Source: Pseudomonadota bacterium (GTDB lineage Bacteria; Pseudomonadota; Alphaproteobacteria; Acetobacterales; Acetobacteraceae). Taken from it: 64,000 nt of DNA. Positions 27,529 through 36,319 of the stretch are shown here, piece by piece. Below the pieces are notes generated by a model, which saw only the letters and a list, made by a program, of their open reading frames with translations, did not search any database and was not told where the DNA came from. Made by a program: the position numbers and the translations under genes. Numbering within the stretch: position 1 is the stretch's first letter; every line of letters begins with the position of its first letter. The stretch lies in assembly GCA_021798915.1 (NCBI GenBank), contig JAJZBM010000009.1, forward strand, positions 36,996 to 100,995. Direction: 5' to 3'.

Positions 27529-28688
27529 GATTTCGGCAGGCCGAGAACTTTTTCGGCGATGAAGGAAAGCGCCAGTTGTGGGCTGACCGGGGCGATACGC
27601 GGGATCAGGCTTTCGCGCAGGTAGCGCTCGACGTGATATTCCTGCGCGTATCCCATGCCGCCATGGGTCATCACCGCCGTCTCACAGGCGCGAAACCCGG
27701 CCTCTCCGGCGAGGTATTTGGCGGCATTGGCCTCGGCGCCGCATTCCAGGCCGGAATCGTAGAGGCTCGCCGCCTTGAGCACCATCAGGAACGCCGCCTC
27801 CAATTCCGCCCAACAGCGCGCGAGCGGGTGCTGAATACCCTGATTCTGGCCGATCTTGCGCCCGAACACGACGCGCTGATTGGCGTAAGCGGCGGCGCGG
27901 CGGAGGGCGGCGCGGCCGAGCCCGACCGCTTCGGCGGCGATCAGGATGCGTTCGGGGTTCATGCCGTGCAAAATGGCGCGGAACCCCGCCCCCTCGGCGC
28001 CGATTCGGTCGGATTCGGGAATCACCAGCCCGTCGATGAACAGCATGTTCGAATCGACCGCGTGCCGGCCCATCTTCTCGATCCGGCGCACCTCGACGAA
28101 GCGGCGGTCAAGCCGGGTGTAGAACAGGCTCAGCCCCTCGGTCTTGCGCCGCACCTGATCGAGCGGCGTGGTACGGGCGAGCAGCAGCATGCGATCGGCG
28201 ACCCCGGCGGTCGAAATCCAGATTTTCTGGCCATGGATGACATAGGCATCGCCCTGGCGTTCGGCCCGCGTCTTGAGTTCGGTGGTGTTGAGCCCGGCAT
28301 CGGGTTCGGTCACCGCGAAACAGGCTTTCTCCTCGCCGGCGATCAGCGGCGGCAGCATCCGCCGGCGCTGCTCGTCGCTGCCGAACACCACCACCGGGTG
28401 GAGGCCGAAGATATTGATATGAACCGCCGAGGCGCCGCTCATCCCGGCGCCGGAGGCGGCGATCCGCTCCATCATCAGCGCCGCTTCGGTGATGCCGAGC
28501 CCGGCGCCGCCGAACGCTTCCGGCATGGCGATGCCGAGAAATCCGGCCGCTGCCAATTCCCGATGAAAATCAACGGGGAAAACGCCGGCGCGGTCTTGCG
28601 CCAGCCAGTATTCATCATCGAAGCGGGCGCAAAGCCGGGTGATGGTTGCGCGAATTTCCTCCTGGGCGGGACTCGGGGTGAAATCCAT
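27522..28688 (-). CDS. Acyl-CoA dehydrogenase
   Basis: FAD enzyme of 388 residues that introduces a double bond into an acyl-CoA. The flavin/substrate motifs are CFAVTEPDAGLNTTELKT and IHGQKIWISTAGVADRMLLLART. The C-terminal helices contain ECGAEANAAKYLAGEAGF and MTHGGMGYAQEYHVERYLRE, which includes the usual Gly-Gly-x-Gly segment and the loop to the adenine. No separate catalytic glutamate could be fixed with certainty, so the acyl-chain specificity is open. The start is ATG at 28688. It stands alone, divergent from the DUF1499 gene. Confidence 0.9.
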   Translation of the reverse strand: MDFTPSPAQEEIRATITRLCARFDDEYWLAQDRAGVFPVDFHRELAAAGFLGIAMPEAFGGAGLGITEAALMMERIAASGAGMSGASAVHINIFGLHPVVVFGSDEQRRRMLPPLIAGEEKACFAVTEPDAGLNTTELKTRAERQGDAYVIHGQKIWISTAGVADRMLLLARTTPLDQVRRKTEGLSLFYTRLDRRFVEVRRIEKMGRHAVDSNMLFIDGLVIPESDRIGAEGAGFRAILHGMNPERILIAAEAVGLGRAALRRAAAYANQRVVFGRKIGQNQGIQHPLARCWAELEAAFLMVLKAASLYDSGLECGAEANAAKYLAGEAGFRACETAVMTHGGMGYAQEYHVERYLRESLIPRIAPVSPQLALSFIAEKVLGLPKSY

Positions 28689-28798
28689 GGAATTTTCCTT
28701 GCTCGCATGCGGCGTCCGGTTTTAGCGCGCCCCGCCGCTCTTGCCAGCCCGGAGCGGTTACGCGAGCCTGCCCGTGACCAACCCCGAGGGATTTTCCT

Positions 28799-29293
28799 TT
28801 GACCCTGATCGCGACCCTGCTCAGCCTCATCTTCCCCGCCTGCGGCCAGAGCGGCGCGGCGGGCGTCGCGCCGGCGCCGGCCGGCTATCTCACCCATCTC
28901 GAACGCCCGGCGAGCCCCAATTCCGCGCTTGCCGCGCCAGCCGGGTTCACCCCCCGCCCCGATCTCGTGCTCGCCCCCTATCCGGTGCCGGCGGCGCGGC
29001 TCGCGGCCGATCTTCGCGCCACGGCATTGGCCACGCCACGGGTTTATCAACTCAGCGCGAGTGCGGATGGCCTCGAGATGCAATTCGTGGCACGGAGCGC
29101 GATCGTCAATTTTCCCGACCTGATCGTTGTGCGAATTTCATCCCTCGGTGACAATGAAAGCAGCCTCGTTGTTTATAGTCACAGTCTCTATGGCCATTCC
29201 GATTTCGGTGTGAACCGGAAACGCTTGCGCGAATGGCTCGCCGCTCTCGACCAGCGCCTGCCGCCGGCGCCGACCCGACCCAAAGGACAATGA
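28799..29293 (+). CDS. DUF1499-family envelope protein
   Basis: Protein of 164 residues with a hydrophobic N-terminus (LIATLLSLIFPACGQS), which may be a lipoprotein-type or secretion signal. The remainder matches the DUF1499 pattern: SPNSALAAPAGF, then VYQLSASADGLEMQFVARSAIVNFPDLIVVRI and SLVVYSHSLYGHSDFGVNRKRLREWL. Its function is unknown. The apparent start is TTG at 28799 with GAGGG upstream; no ATG or GTG precedes the hydrophobic segment. It lies 7 bp before an ABC transporter gene and is probably co-transcribed. Confidence 0.75.
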   Translation: MTLIATLLSLIFPACGQSGAAGVAPAPAGYLTHLERPASPNSALAAPAGFTPRPDLVLAPYPVPAARLAADLRATALATPRVYQLSASADGLEMQFVARSAIVNFPDLIVVRISSLGDNESSLVVYSHSLYGHSDFGVNRKRLREWLAALDQRLPPAPTRPKGQ

Positions 29294-29300
29294 CCCTTTC

Positions 29301-31070
29301 ATGATCAAGCTCGGCCCGTTTCTCAAGGATGCCTGGTTCATCGCCCGGCCTTATTTCCGTTCCGAGGAAAAATGGTCGGCGCGCCTCCTGCTCGGCGTCA
29401 TCGTCCTGCTCAATCTCTCGCTGGTTGGGATGGACGTGGTCCTGAATTTCTGGAATGGCGCGTTTTACGATTCGCTGCAGAACAAGGATTGGCGGGCTTT
29501 CACCGATCTTCTGTTCCTCTATCACCGCGGCAAGGACGGAAGCTTCATGCCCGGGTTTTCGGCGGTCGCGACGATTTACATCATCGTCGCGGTCTATCGC
29601 ACCTACCTCAACCAATGGCTGCAAATCCGCTGGCGGCGCTGGCTGACCCGGGTTTTCATCAATGAATGGCTCAGCGACCGCGCCTATTACCGCATCAGCC
29701 TCACCACCAGCGCCGCCGGCCTCGGCACCGACAACCCCGACCAGCGTATCGCCGAGGATCTGCGCAGTTTCGTCGGCGATACGCTCTCGCTCGGGCTCGA
29801 TCTCCTCTCCAACATCGTCTCCCTGATCAGCTTCGTCGGCATTCTCTGGAGCCTGTCCGGCTCGATCCACCTGTTCGGCCTCACCATCGGTGGCTACATG
29901 GTGTGGATCGCGCTGATCTATGCCGTCATCGGCACCTGGCTCACCCATCTCGTCGGCCGCCCACTCGCGACCCTGAGCTTCCGCCAGCAGCGCTTCGAGG
30001 CCGATTTCCGCTTCTCGCTGGTCCGCCTGCGCGAAAACGTCGAGGGGATCGCGCTTTATGGCGGCGAGAACGATGAACACGCCGCCCTCCTCACCCGTTT
30101 CTCGGCGGTGGTGATGAACTGGTGGGCGATCATGCAGCGGACCAAGCTTCTGAACGCCCTGACCTCGGGTTATCAGCAGATCGCCGTGGTGTTCCCGATC
30201 ATCGTCGCGGCGCCACGCTATTTCGGCGGCCAGATCCCGCTCGGCGGCCTGACCCGAACCGCGAGCGCCTTCGGCCAGGTGCAGGGCGCGATGTCGTGGT
30301 TCGTCTCCTCCTACGCCTCGCTCGCCGCGTGGAGCGCGACCGTCGAACGTCTGGCGCGTTTCCAGCGCAGTATCGAGACCGCCCGCGCCGAGGCCGGACA
30401 GGGCATTGTGATCTCCGAAACCCCGGGCGACAGCCTCGAACTCCGCCATCTCCATCTCACTCTGCCGAACGGCAAGATGCTGATCGAGGAGGACGCCTAT
30501 CGTTTCCTGCGCGGCGAATCGGTGGTGATCGGCGGGCGTTCCGGGCTCGGCAAATCGACCTTGTTTCGCGCCATCGCCGGCATCTGGCCGTTTGGCGAGG
30601 GCGAAATCGTGCGCCCCAAGGGCAGCCATCTCTTCCTGCCGCAGCGCCCCTATCTGCCGCTCGGCTCGCTGCGCCATATCGTGACTTATCCTGCCGCCGC
30701 CGACAGCGCGAGCGACGATGCGATCACCGAGGCGTTGCAAAAAGCCGGGCTCGGCGGGCTCGCCGAGCGGCTCGATGAGGAGCATGATTGGACGCTTCTG
30801 CTCTCGGGCGGCGAGCAGCAGCGCCTCGCCCTCGCCCGCGCCCTGCTGATCCGCCCGGACTGGCTGTTCCTCGACGAGGCGACCAGCAATCTCGACCCCG
30901 AAGCCGAAGCGGAGCTTTATCAGCTCCTACGGCGGGAATTGCCCGGAACGACGGTGATCTCGATCGCCCATAACCCGGCCATCGCCGCCTTCCACGACCG
31001 CAAAACCACCCTCACCGCCGCCCAGGCCCGGCCGGCCAGGCTCTCCGAAACCACCCCCGCGTCGGCCTGA
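29301..31070 (+). CDS. ABC transporter, fused permease and ATPase (YddA/SbmA-like)
   Basis: Half-transporter of 589 residues. The N-terminal half has about six membrane helices of the ABC_membrane_2 type (VLLNLSLVGMDVVLNFWNGAFYDSLQNKDW is split over helix 1, and LTRVFINEWLSDRAYYR, NPDQRIAEDLRSFV follow). The ATPase domain has Walker A GGRSGLGKSTLFRAIAG, signature LLSGGEQQRLALARALL, Walker B WLFLDEATSNLD and the His loop ISIAHNP. The family includes E. coli YddA and plant/animal peroxisomal ABCD proteins; the substrate is not known. The TGA stop is directly followed by the composite hairpin element. Confidence 0.87.
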   Translation: MIKLGPFLKDAWFIARPYFRSEEKWSARLLLGVIVLLNLSLVGMDVVLNFWNGAFYDSLQNKDWRAFTDLLFLYHRGKDGSFMPGFSAVATIYIIVAVYRTYLNQWLQIRWRRWLTRVFINEWLSDRAYYRISLTTSAAGLGTDNPDQRIAEDLRSFVGDTLSLGLDLLSNIVSLISFVGILWSLSGSIHLFGLTIGGYMVWIALIYAVIGTWLTHLVGRPLATLSFRQQRFEADFRFSLVRLRENVEGIALYGGENDEHAALLTRFSAVVMNWWAIMQRTKLLNALTSGYQQIAVVFPIIVAAPRYFGGQIPLGGLTRTASAFGQVQGAMSWFVSSYASLAAWSATVERLARFQRSIETARAEAGQGIVISETPGDSLELRHLHLTLPNGKMLIEEDAYRFLRGESVVIGGRSGLGKSTLFRAIAGIWPFGEGEIVRPKGSHLFLPQRPYLPLGSLRHIVTYPAAADSASDDAITEALQKAGLGGLAERLDEEHDWTLLLSGGEQQRLALARALLIRPDWLFLDEATSNLDPEAEAELYQLLRRELPGTTVISIAHNPAIAAFHDRKTTLTAAQARPARLSETTPASA

Positions 31071-31162
31071 AAATACTTTTATCCCGTTCCTTGGCGCGGC
31101 AGTGCCGAAGGCACTGCCGCAACGAATAAAAGTTTTTTGGTTCTTTTTTACAAAAAAGAACC
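31071..31162. terminator. Composite hairpin repeat, copy D, between convergent genes
   Basis: Starts at the base after the ABC transporter stop codon. Left flank AAAATACTTTTATCCCGTTC, then CTTGGC, GC hairpin (31096-31120, perfect 11-bp arms GCGGCAGTGCC / GGCACTGCCGC, loop GAA), spacer ATAAAAGTTTTTTG and AT hairpin (31139-31162, arms GGTTCTTTTTT / AAAAAAGAACC, loop AC). It lies 17 bp before the stop of the convergent SDR gene. The orientation is opposite to copies A and C. Confidence 0.85.
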
Positions 31163-31179
31163 GCTTTTCTGCCCTGCCC

Positions 31180-31932
31180 TCACCCGCGTCCGAGATAGGG
31201 CATCTTGGTTGCCATCACCGTCAGGAACTGGATATTGGCGTTGAGCGGCAGGCTCGCCATGAACGCGACCGACCGGCCGACATTCTCGACATCCATCAGC
31301 GGCTCGGCGGCGATGCGGCCATCGGCCTGCATGACGCCGTGTTTCATGCGCGCCGCCATTTCGGTCTCGGCGTTGCCGATATCGATCTGGCCGCAGGCGA
31401 TATCGTATTTGCGGCCATCGAGGGCGAGGGATTTGGTGAGCCCGGTGATCGCGTGCTTGGTGGAGGTATAGGCGACCGAATTGGGGCGTGGCGCATAGGC
31501 CGAGATCGAGCCGTTATTGATGATCCGCCCGCCTTGCGGGTTCTGCGCCTTCATCATGCGGAACGCCGCCTGGGCGCAGAGGAAGGAGCCGGTGAGGTTG
31601 ATCGCGACGACCCGCGCCCAATCCTCATAGGCGAGATCTTCGAGGAGCACGCCGGGGGCGTTGATGCCGGCATTGTTGAAGAGCACGTCGAGCCGCCCGC
31701 ATTCGCGCCCGATCGCCTCGAACAATGCCGCAACCGAGGCCGGATCGGAGACATCGGCTTGTATGACGTGGCCGCGCCCGGCGGGCAGCAACGCCTCCGT
31801 CTCCGCCAGCGCCTCGCGCCGCCGCCCGGCCAGGGCGACGACGAACCCCGCTTCCGCGAGTGCTCGCGCCGCGGCCCGGCCGACGCCGCTCCCCGCCCCC
31901 GTCACCAACGCGACCCGATCCTTGGCGCTCAT
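31180..31932 (-). CDS. SDR family oxidoreductase
   Basis: NAD(P)-dependent short-chain dehydrogenase of 250 residues. Nucleotide motif [33 protein letters not shown], active-site Ser in [14 protein letters not shown] and the AYTSTK motif with catalytic Tyr and Lys. Arg residues in AGRRREAL suggest NADP+. The C-terminus ends [14 protein letters not shown]; the usual PG-to-TG tail differs and the protein closes with [19 protein letters not shown]. It shares an ATGA overlap with the upstream lyase gene, so the two act in one operon. Confidence 0.87.
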   Translation of the reverse strand: MSAKDRVALVTGAGSGVGRAAARALAEAGFVVALAGRRREALAETEALLPAGRGHVIQADVSDPASVAALFEAIGRECGRLDVLFNNAGINAPGVLLEDLAYEDWARVVAINLTGSFLCAQAAFRMMKAQNPQGGRIINNGSISAYAPRPNSVAYTSTKHAITGLTKSLALDGRKYDIACGQIDIGNAETEMAARMKHGVMQADGRIAAEPLMDVENVGRSVAFMASLPLNANIQFLTVMATKMPYLGRG

Positions 31933-32804
31933 CGTTCGTCCTCCGTCTCGATCCAGGTTTTTTCGAAATCATGCACCGAAGGAAAGCCCATCAGCGCGTT
32001 CATGGCGGCAAAGGGATAGAGCGCCGTGCCCCGGCTCGACCCGGTTTCGCCGAGGGCGCGATAGGCCTCGGCCAACGCCCCGGCGGCGGCGAGGAAGCCG
32101 GTTGCGGGATAGAGCGCGATCTTGAAGCCGAGCCTGTGCAGCTCGTCGGCGGCGAGCACCGGCGTCCGCCCGCCTTCGACCATATTGGCGAGCAGATGGG
32201 CGCCACGGAAGGTCTCGCCGATGCGGCGAAGATCCTCGAGGCTTTCTGGGCTTTCGATGAACAGGATATCGGCGCCGGCGTCGAGAAACCGCTCGCCGCG
32301 CCGGAGTGCCTCGTCGAGCCCGAGGACGGAGGCGGCATCGGTACGGGCGACGATGAGGAAATCCCGGTCCGGGCGGGCGCTGGCGGCAACCCGCACCCGG
32401 CGCTCGGCGTCCTTGCCCGCAACCACCCGGCGATGCGGCGTGTGGCCGCATTTTTTGGGAAATTCCTGATCCTCGATCTGGATGCCGGCGGCGCCCGCTT
32501 GCGCGTATTGCCGCACGGTGTGATCGATATTGAGGAGGCCGCCATAGCCGGTATCGCCATCGGCGATGAACGGCACCGCGACCGTCCCTGCCAGCATGCG
32601 CACCCGATCGCGCATTTCGCTTCCCGAGACCAGCCCGGCATCGGGGAGACCGAAGGCGGAGGCGGCAACGCCGTAGCCGGTCATGTAGAGGGCCGAAAAC
32701 CCGGCTTTTTCCGCGAGCCGCGCCGAAATCCCGTCATAAACGCCGGGCAGGGTGAGTGCGCCGGGGGCGGCGAGCAAGGCGCGGAGTTTCTGGCCGGCGG
32801 ACAT
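31929..32804 (-). CDS. Isocitrate lyase/PEP mutase family protein
   Basis: TIM-barrel enzyme of 291 residues of the ICL/PEPM superfamily. It has [25 protein letters not shown], the metal-binding [24 protein letters not shown] with the catalytic KKCGH loop, VARTDA and [11 protein letters not shown]. The KKCGH cysteine is the acid of C-C lyases such as 2-methylisocitrate lyase and oxaloacetate hydrolase-type members, so carbon-carbon cleavage of a 2-hydroxy or 2-oxo acid is likely. The exact substrate cannot be told. It lies between an MFS transporter gene (58 bp upstream) and an SDR gene (4-bp overlap). Confidence 0.85.
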   Translation of the reverse strand: MSAGQKLRALLAAPGALTLPGVYDGISARLAEKAGFSALYMTGYGVAASAFGLPDAGLVSGSEMRDRVRMLAGTVAVPFIADGDTGYGGLLNIDHTVRQYAQAGAAGIQIEDQEFPKKCGHTPHRRVVAGKDAERRVRVAASARPDRDFLIVARTDAASVLGLDEALRRGERFLDAGADILFIESPESLEDLRRIGETFRGAHLLANMVEGGRTPVLAADELHRLGFKIALYPATGFLAAAGALAEAYRALGETGSSRGTALYPFAAMNALMGFPSVHDFEKTWIETEDER

Positions 32805-32862
32805 GGTGGTTTCCTCTCCCGCCCAGGGTTTCGCGTCGCGGGTTGCTTGTCAATCGCAGCGC

Positions 32863-34257
32863 TCAATCCGGCGAAATCGCCTCCAATTGCCGCCCGCCGG
32901 TCGCCGGTCCGAAGACGCCGATCGCGATCATCACCACCGCCATCGCCCCGGCGATGAACACGAATACCGATGCGACACCGCCGAGGTTGAGGAGGGCGGC
33001 GATCAGGAAGCTCACGAATACCGCCGATAGCCGGCTCCAGGAATAGACGAAGCCGATGGCCCGCGCCCGCACCCTGGTCGGGTATAGCTCGCTCTGATAG
33101 GCGTGGAACGAAAACGAGAGGATGTTGTTGGCGAGCGTGAGGACGACGCCGCAGACGACGAGGCCGGGGATGCTGCGCTGGGCGGCGAAAGCGAGGCCGG
33201 CGGCGGCGATCCCGAAAGCGGCGAGGACGATCAGCCATTTGCGCTCGATGCGGTCGGCGAAGGACAGCGCAATTGCCGGGCCGAACGGGTTGGCGAGCGC
33301 GATGACGAAGGCATAGAGCAGGCTGTTGCCGATATGGATGCCTTGCTCGGCGATCAGGGTCGGCACCCAGCTTGCAAAGCCGTAATAGCCGATGGTCTGG
33401 AAGAACTGGAACACCATCAGCATGATCGTCCGAGCGCGATAGGGCGGGCGCCAGATTTCGGCGAAATGCCCGGAAGCCGCGACCTCCGCAATGGCATCGC
33501 GGAGCGGCGGCGGGAGGGCTGCGCCGCGATCGGCGATCACCCGCGCCTCGAGGGCCGCGGTGATCCGTTCGGCCTCGGCCAATCGCCCACATCCGGCGAG
33601 CCAGCGCGGGCTTTCCGGCAGACCGCGGCGGAGCAGCCAGACGACGACGGCACCGAGCGCGCCGATCAGGACGACGACGCGCCAGCCGCCCGCGCCGAAT
33701 ACCGTGCGCGGCACCAATTGCCACGACAGCAGGGCGACCACCGGCACGGCGGAGAACTGCACCACCTGGTTGAAGGCGAAGGCGCGGCCGCGCATATCCT
33801 TCGGCACCAGCTCGGCCAGATAGGTGTCGATGGTCACCAGCTCGATGCCGATGCCGATCCCGGCGACGAGGCGCCAGAAGAGCAGCCCGGCCGGCGTGTG
33901 CTGGAACGCCATGATCGCGGTGCAGAGGCTGTACCAGAGCAGGGAGACGGTGAAGATCGGGCGGCGGCCGAAACGGTCGGCGACGAAGCCGAAGCCGATG
34001 GTGCCGAGAAAGAGGCCGCCGAAGGTCGCGGCGACGAAGGCGGCGGGGCCGGTGAAAATCCCCACCCGGACATGGGCGAGCAGCCCCTCTCTGACCAATC
34101 CCGGCACGACATAGCCGGTGAAGAAGAGATCATAGAATTCGAACATGCCGCCGATCGAGAGCAGCGCCACGAGGCGCCAGACGGTTTTCGTCGCCGGCAG
34201 GCGGTCGAGCCGCGCGGTGATCGCGGCACGCATCTCCTCGTGCTGTCCCTCGGTCAT
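32863..34257 (-). CDS. MFS transporter, metabolite:H+ symporter type
   Basis: Inner-membrane carrier of 464 residues with 12 helices. It has the helix-1 motif GGMFEFYDLFFTGYVVPGL, the loop FVADRFGRRPIFTVSLLWYS, LFWRLVAGIGIGIELVTIDTYLAELVP, and PESPRWLAGCGRL. These place it among the metabolite:H+ / aromatic acid symporters. The central cytoplasmic loop is long. It starts the three-gene minus-strand group with the lyase and SDR, suggesting it imports their substrate. It is divergent from hslV. Confidence 0.86.
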   Translation of the reverse strand: MTEGQHEEMRAAITARLDRLPATKTVWRLVALLSIGGMFEFYDLFFTGYVVPGLVREGLLAHVRVGIFTGPAAFVAATFGGLFLGTIGFGFVADRFGRRPIFTVSLLWYSLCTAIMAFQHTPAGLLFWRLVAGIGIGIELVTIDTYLAELVPKDMRGRAFAFNQVVQFSAVPVVALLSWQLVPRTVFGAGGWRVVVLIGALGAVVVWLLRRGLPESPRWLAGCGRLAEAERITAALEARVIADRGAALPPPLRDAIAEVAASGHFAEIWRPPYRARTIMLMVFQFFQTIGYYGFASWVPTLIAEQGIHIGNSLLYAFVIALANPFGPAIALSFADRIERKWLIVLAAFGIAAAGLAFAAQRSIPGLVVCGVVLTLANNILSFSFHAYQSELYPTRVRARAIGFVYSWSRLSAVFVSFLIAALLNLGGVASVFVFIAGAMAVVMIAIGVFGPATGGRQLEAISPD

Positions 34258-34360
34258 CGCGTCCCCCCTCTCGTGTCATTCTGGGCCGGCATGGCGGATT
34301 TGACCAGGGCGCGCCAAGGCGGGCTTGTCGTCGCCCGAGCGCTGGGCCATCTACCCGGCC

Positions 34361-34960
34361 ATGACCCAAAATTTCTCTCCCAATTCCCCCCATGATCCGG
34401 TCGGCTGGCACGGCACCACCATCCTTTGCGTCCGCAGCAGAGGCGGCGTCGCGATGGCCGGGGACGGCCAGGTGAGCCTCGGCCAGACGGTGATCAAGGC
34501 CAATGCCCGCAAAGTGCGGCGCATCGGCCCCGCGGGCGGCGTGCTCGCCGGTTTCGCCGGCGCCACCGCCGATGCCTTCACCCTGCTCGAACGCCTGGAG
34601 GCGAAGCTCGAGCGCTTCCCTGGCCAGTTGGAGCGCGCCTGTGTCGAACTCGCGAAAGACTGGCGCACCGATCGCTATCTGCGCCGGCTGGAGGCGATGA
34701 TGGCGGTCGCCGATGGCGAGCGGAGTTTCACGCTCACCGGCAATGGCGATGTGCTGGAGCCTTCGGACGGCGTCATCGGCATCGGCTCGGGCGGCAATTA
34801 CGCGCTCGCCGCGGCGCGCGCCCTGATGACGATCGACGCACTCGATCCCGAGGAGATCGCCCGGCGGGCGATGGCGATCGCCGCCGAGATCTGCGTCTAT
34901 ACCAACCACAACGTCATCATCGAAACGATCGGGCTCAAGACCGGCGAGGGAGCGAAGTGA
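34361..34960 (+). CDS. hslV: ATP-dependent protease subunit HslV
   Basis: Proteasome-like peptidase of 199 residues, active as a dodecamer with HslU in the cytoplasm. The mature N-terminal threonine is in [20 protein letters not shown], after a propeptide of about 18 residues that is removed by self-cleavage. [31 protein letters not shown] and [16 protein letters not shown] are standard. The start is ATG at 34361; a TTG at 34325 would give a longer propeptide. The stop TGA overlaps the hslU start (TGATG), so translation is coupled. Confidence 0.95.
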   Translation: MTQNFSPNSPHDPVGWHGTTILCVRSRGGVAMAGDGQVSLGQTVIKANARKVRRIGPAGGVLAGFAGATADAFTLLERLEAKLERFPGQLERACVELAKDWRTDRYLRRLEAMMAVADGERSFTLTGNGDVLEPSDGVIGIGSGGNYALAAARALMTIDALDPEEIARRAMAIAAEICVYTNHNVIIETIGLKTGEGAK

Positions 34961-36279
34961 TGGAGGTGCCGACCTATTCGCCACGCGAGATCGTCTCCGA
35001 ACTCGACCGTTTCATCATCGGCCAGAATGAGGCCAAACGCGCCGTCGCCATCGCGCTCCGCAATCGCTGGCGGCGCCAGCAATTGCCGGAGACGCTGCGG
35101 GAAGAGGTGGTGCCGAAAAACATCCTGATGATCGGCCCAACCGGCTGCGGTAAGACCGAAATCGCCCGCCGGCTCGCCAAACTCGCCCAGGCGCCGTTCC
35201 TCAAGGTGGAGGCGACCAAATTCACCGAAGTCGGCTATGTCGGGCGCGATGTCGATCAGATCGTGCGCGACCTCGTCGAGGTCTCGCTCGGCATGCTGCG
35301 TGACGCTTCGCGGCGCGAGGTCGAGGCCAAGGCCGAACTCGCCGCCGAGGAGCGCCTGATCACCGCGCTCGTCGGCGAACGCGCCTCCGCCGATACGCGA
35401 AGCCAGTTCCGCCGGCGCCTGCGCGACGGTGAGTTCGAGGAGAAAGAGATCGAAATCAGCCTGACCGAGGTGCCGGGAACGCCGATCGGCCAGATCGACC
35501 TCCCCGGCATGCCGCCGGGCCAGATGATCAATCTCTCGGAGATGATGAAGGGCATGCTCGGGCGCCAGCCGCAGGCACGGCGGATGAAGCTCGGCGAGGC
35601 GCGCCGCGCCCTCCTGCGCGAGGAGGCCGACAAGCTGCTCGACAATGACCGCCTCGCCAAGGACGCGGTGGCGCATGCCGAGAATAACGGCATCGTCTTT
35701 CTCGACGAGATCGACAAGATCTGCGCCCGCACCAGCGAGGGCGGGTTTCGTGGCGGCGACGTCTCGCGCGAAGGCGTGCAGCGCGATCTCCTGCCGCTGA
35801 TCGAGGGCACCACGGTCAACACCAAATACGGCTCGACCAAAACCGATCACATCCTGTTCATCGCCTCCGGTGCCTTCCACCTCGCCAAACCTTCCGATCT
35901 GCTCCCGGAATTGCAGGGACGTCTGCCGATTCGGGTCGAACTCGCCGGGCTGACGCGCGCCGATCTCCGCCGCATCCTGACCGAGCCGGAGCATTCGCTG
36001 CTCAAGCAATCGGCGGCGCTGATGGCGACCGAGCGGGTGGCACTCGCCTTCGATGACGCGGCGATCGAGGCGCTCGCCGAACTCGCCGCCGACATCAATG
36101 ATCGGATCGAGAATATCGGCGCAAGGCGTCTGCACACGGTGCTCGAAAAACTGCTCGAGGAGATCAGCTTCACCGCTTCCGATCGCGCCGGCGAGACCAT
36201 CACCATCACCGCCGATTACGTGCGCGAGCGGGTGGCGCCGCTTGCCGCGCGCGGCGATCTCAGCCGGTTCATTTTGTAG
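34960..36279 (+). CDS. hslU: ATP-dependent protease ATPase subunit HslU
   Basis: AAA+ unfoldase of 439 residues that feeds HslV. It begins [34 protein letters not shown]; Walker A is [17 protein letters not shown], the pore motif is [10 protein letters not shown], the intermediate domain covers about residues 110-240, Walker B is [10 protein letters not shown] and the sensor region [16 protein letters not shown]. The C-terminus ends DLSRFIL, the tail that inserts into HslV pockets. The start codon overlaps the stop of hslV by one base. mutL follows after 40 bp and may share the transcript. Confidence 0.96.
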   Translation: MEVPTYSPREIVSELDRFIIGQNEAKRAVAIALRNRWRRQQLPETLREEVVPKNILMIGPTGCGKTEIARRLAKLAQAPFLKVEATKFTEVGYVGRDVDQIVRDLVEVSLGMLRDASRREVEAKAELAAEERLITALVGERASADTRSQFRRRLRDGEFEEKEIEISLTEVPGTPIGQIDLPGMPPGQMINLSEMMKGMLGRQPQARRMKLGEARRALLREEADKLLDNDRLAKDAVAHAENNGIVFLDEIDKICARTSEGGFRGGDVSREGVQRDLLPLIEGTTVNTKYGSTKTDHILFIASGAFHLAKPSDLLPELQGRLPIRVELAGLTRADLRRILTEPEHSLLKQSAALMATERVALAFDDAAIEALAELAADINDRIENIGARRLHTVLEKLLEEISFTASDRAGETITITADYVRERVAPLAARGDLSRFIL

Positions 36280-36319
36280 ACGGCTTCTGCGCGGCGCGGC
36301 GATCGGCTAGAATTCCGCC

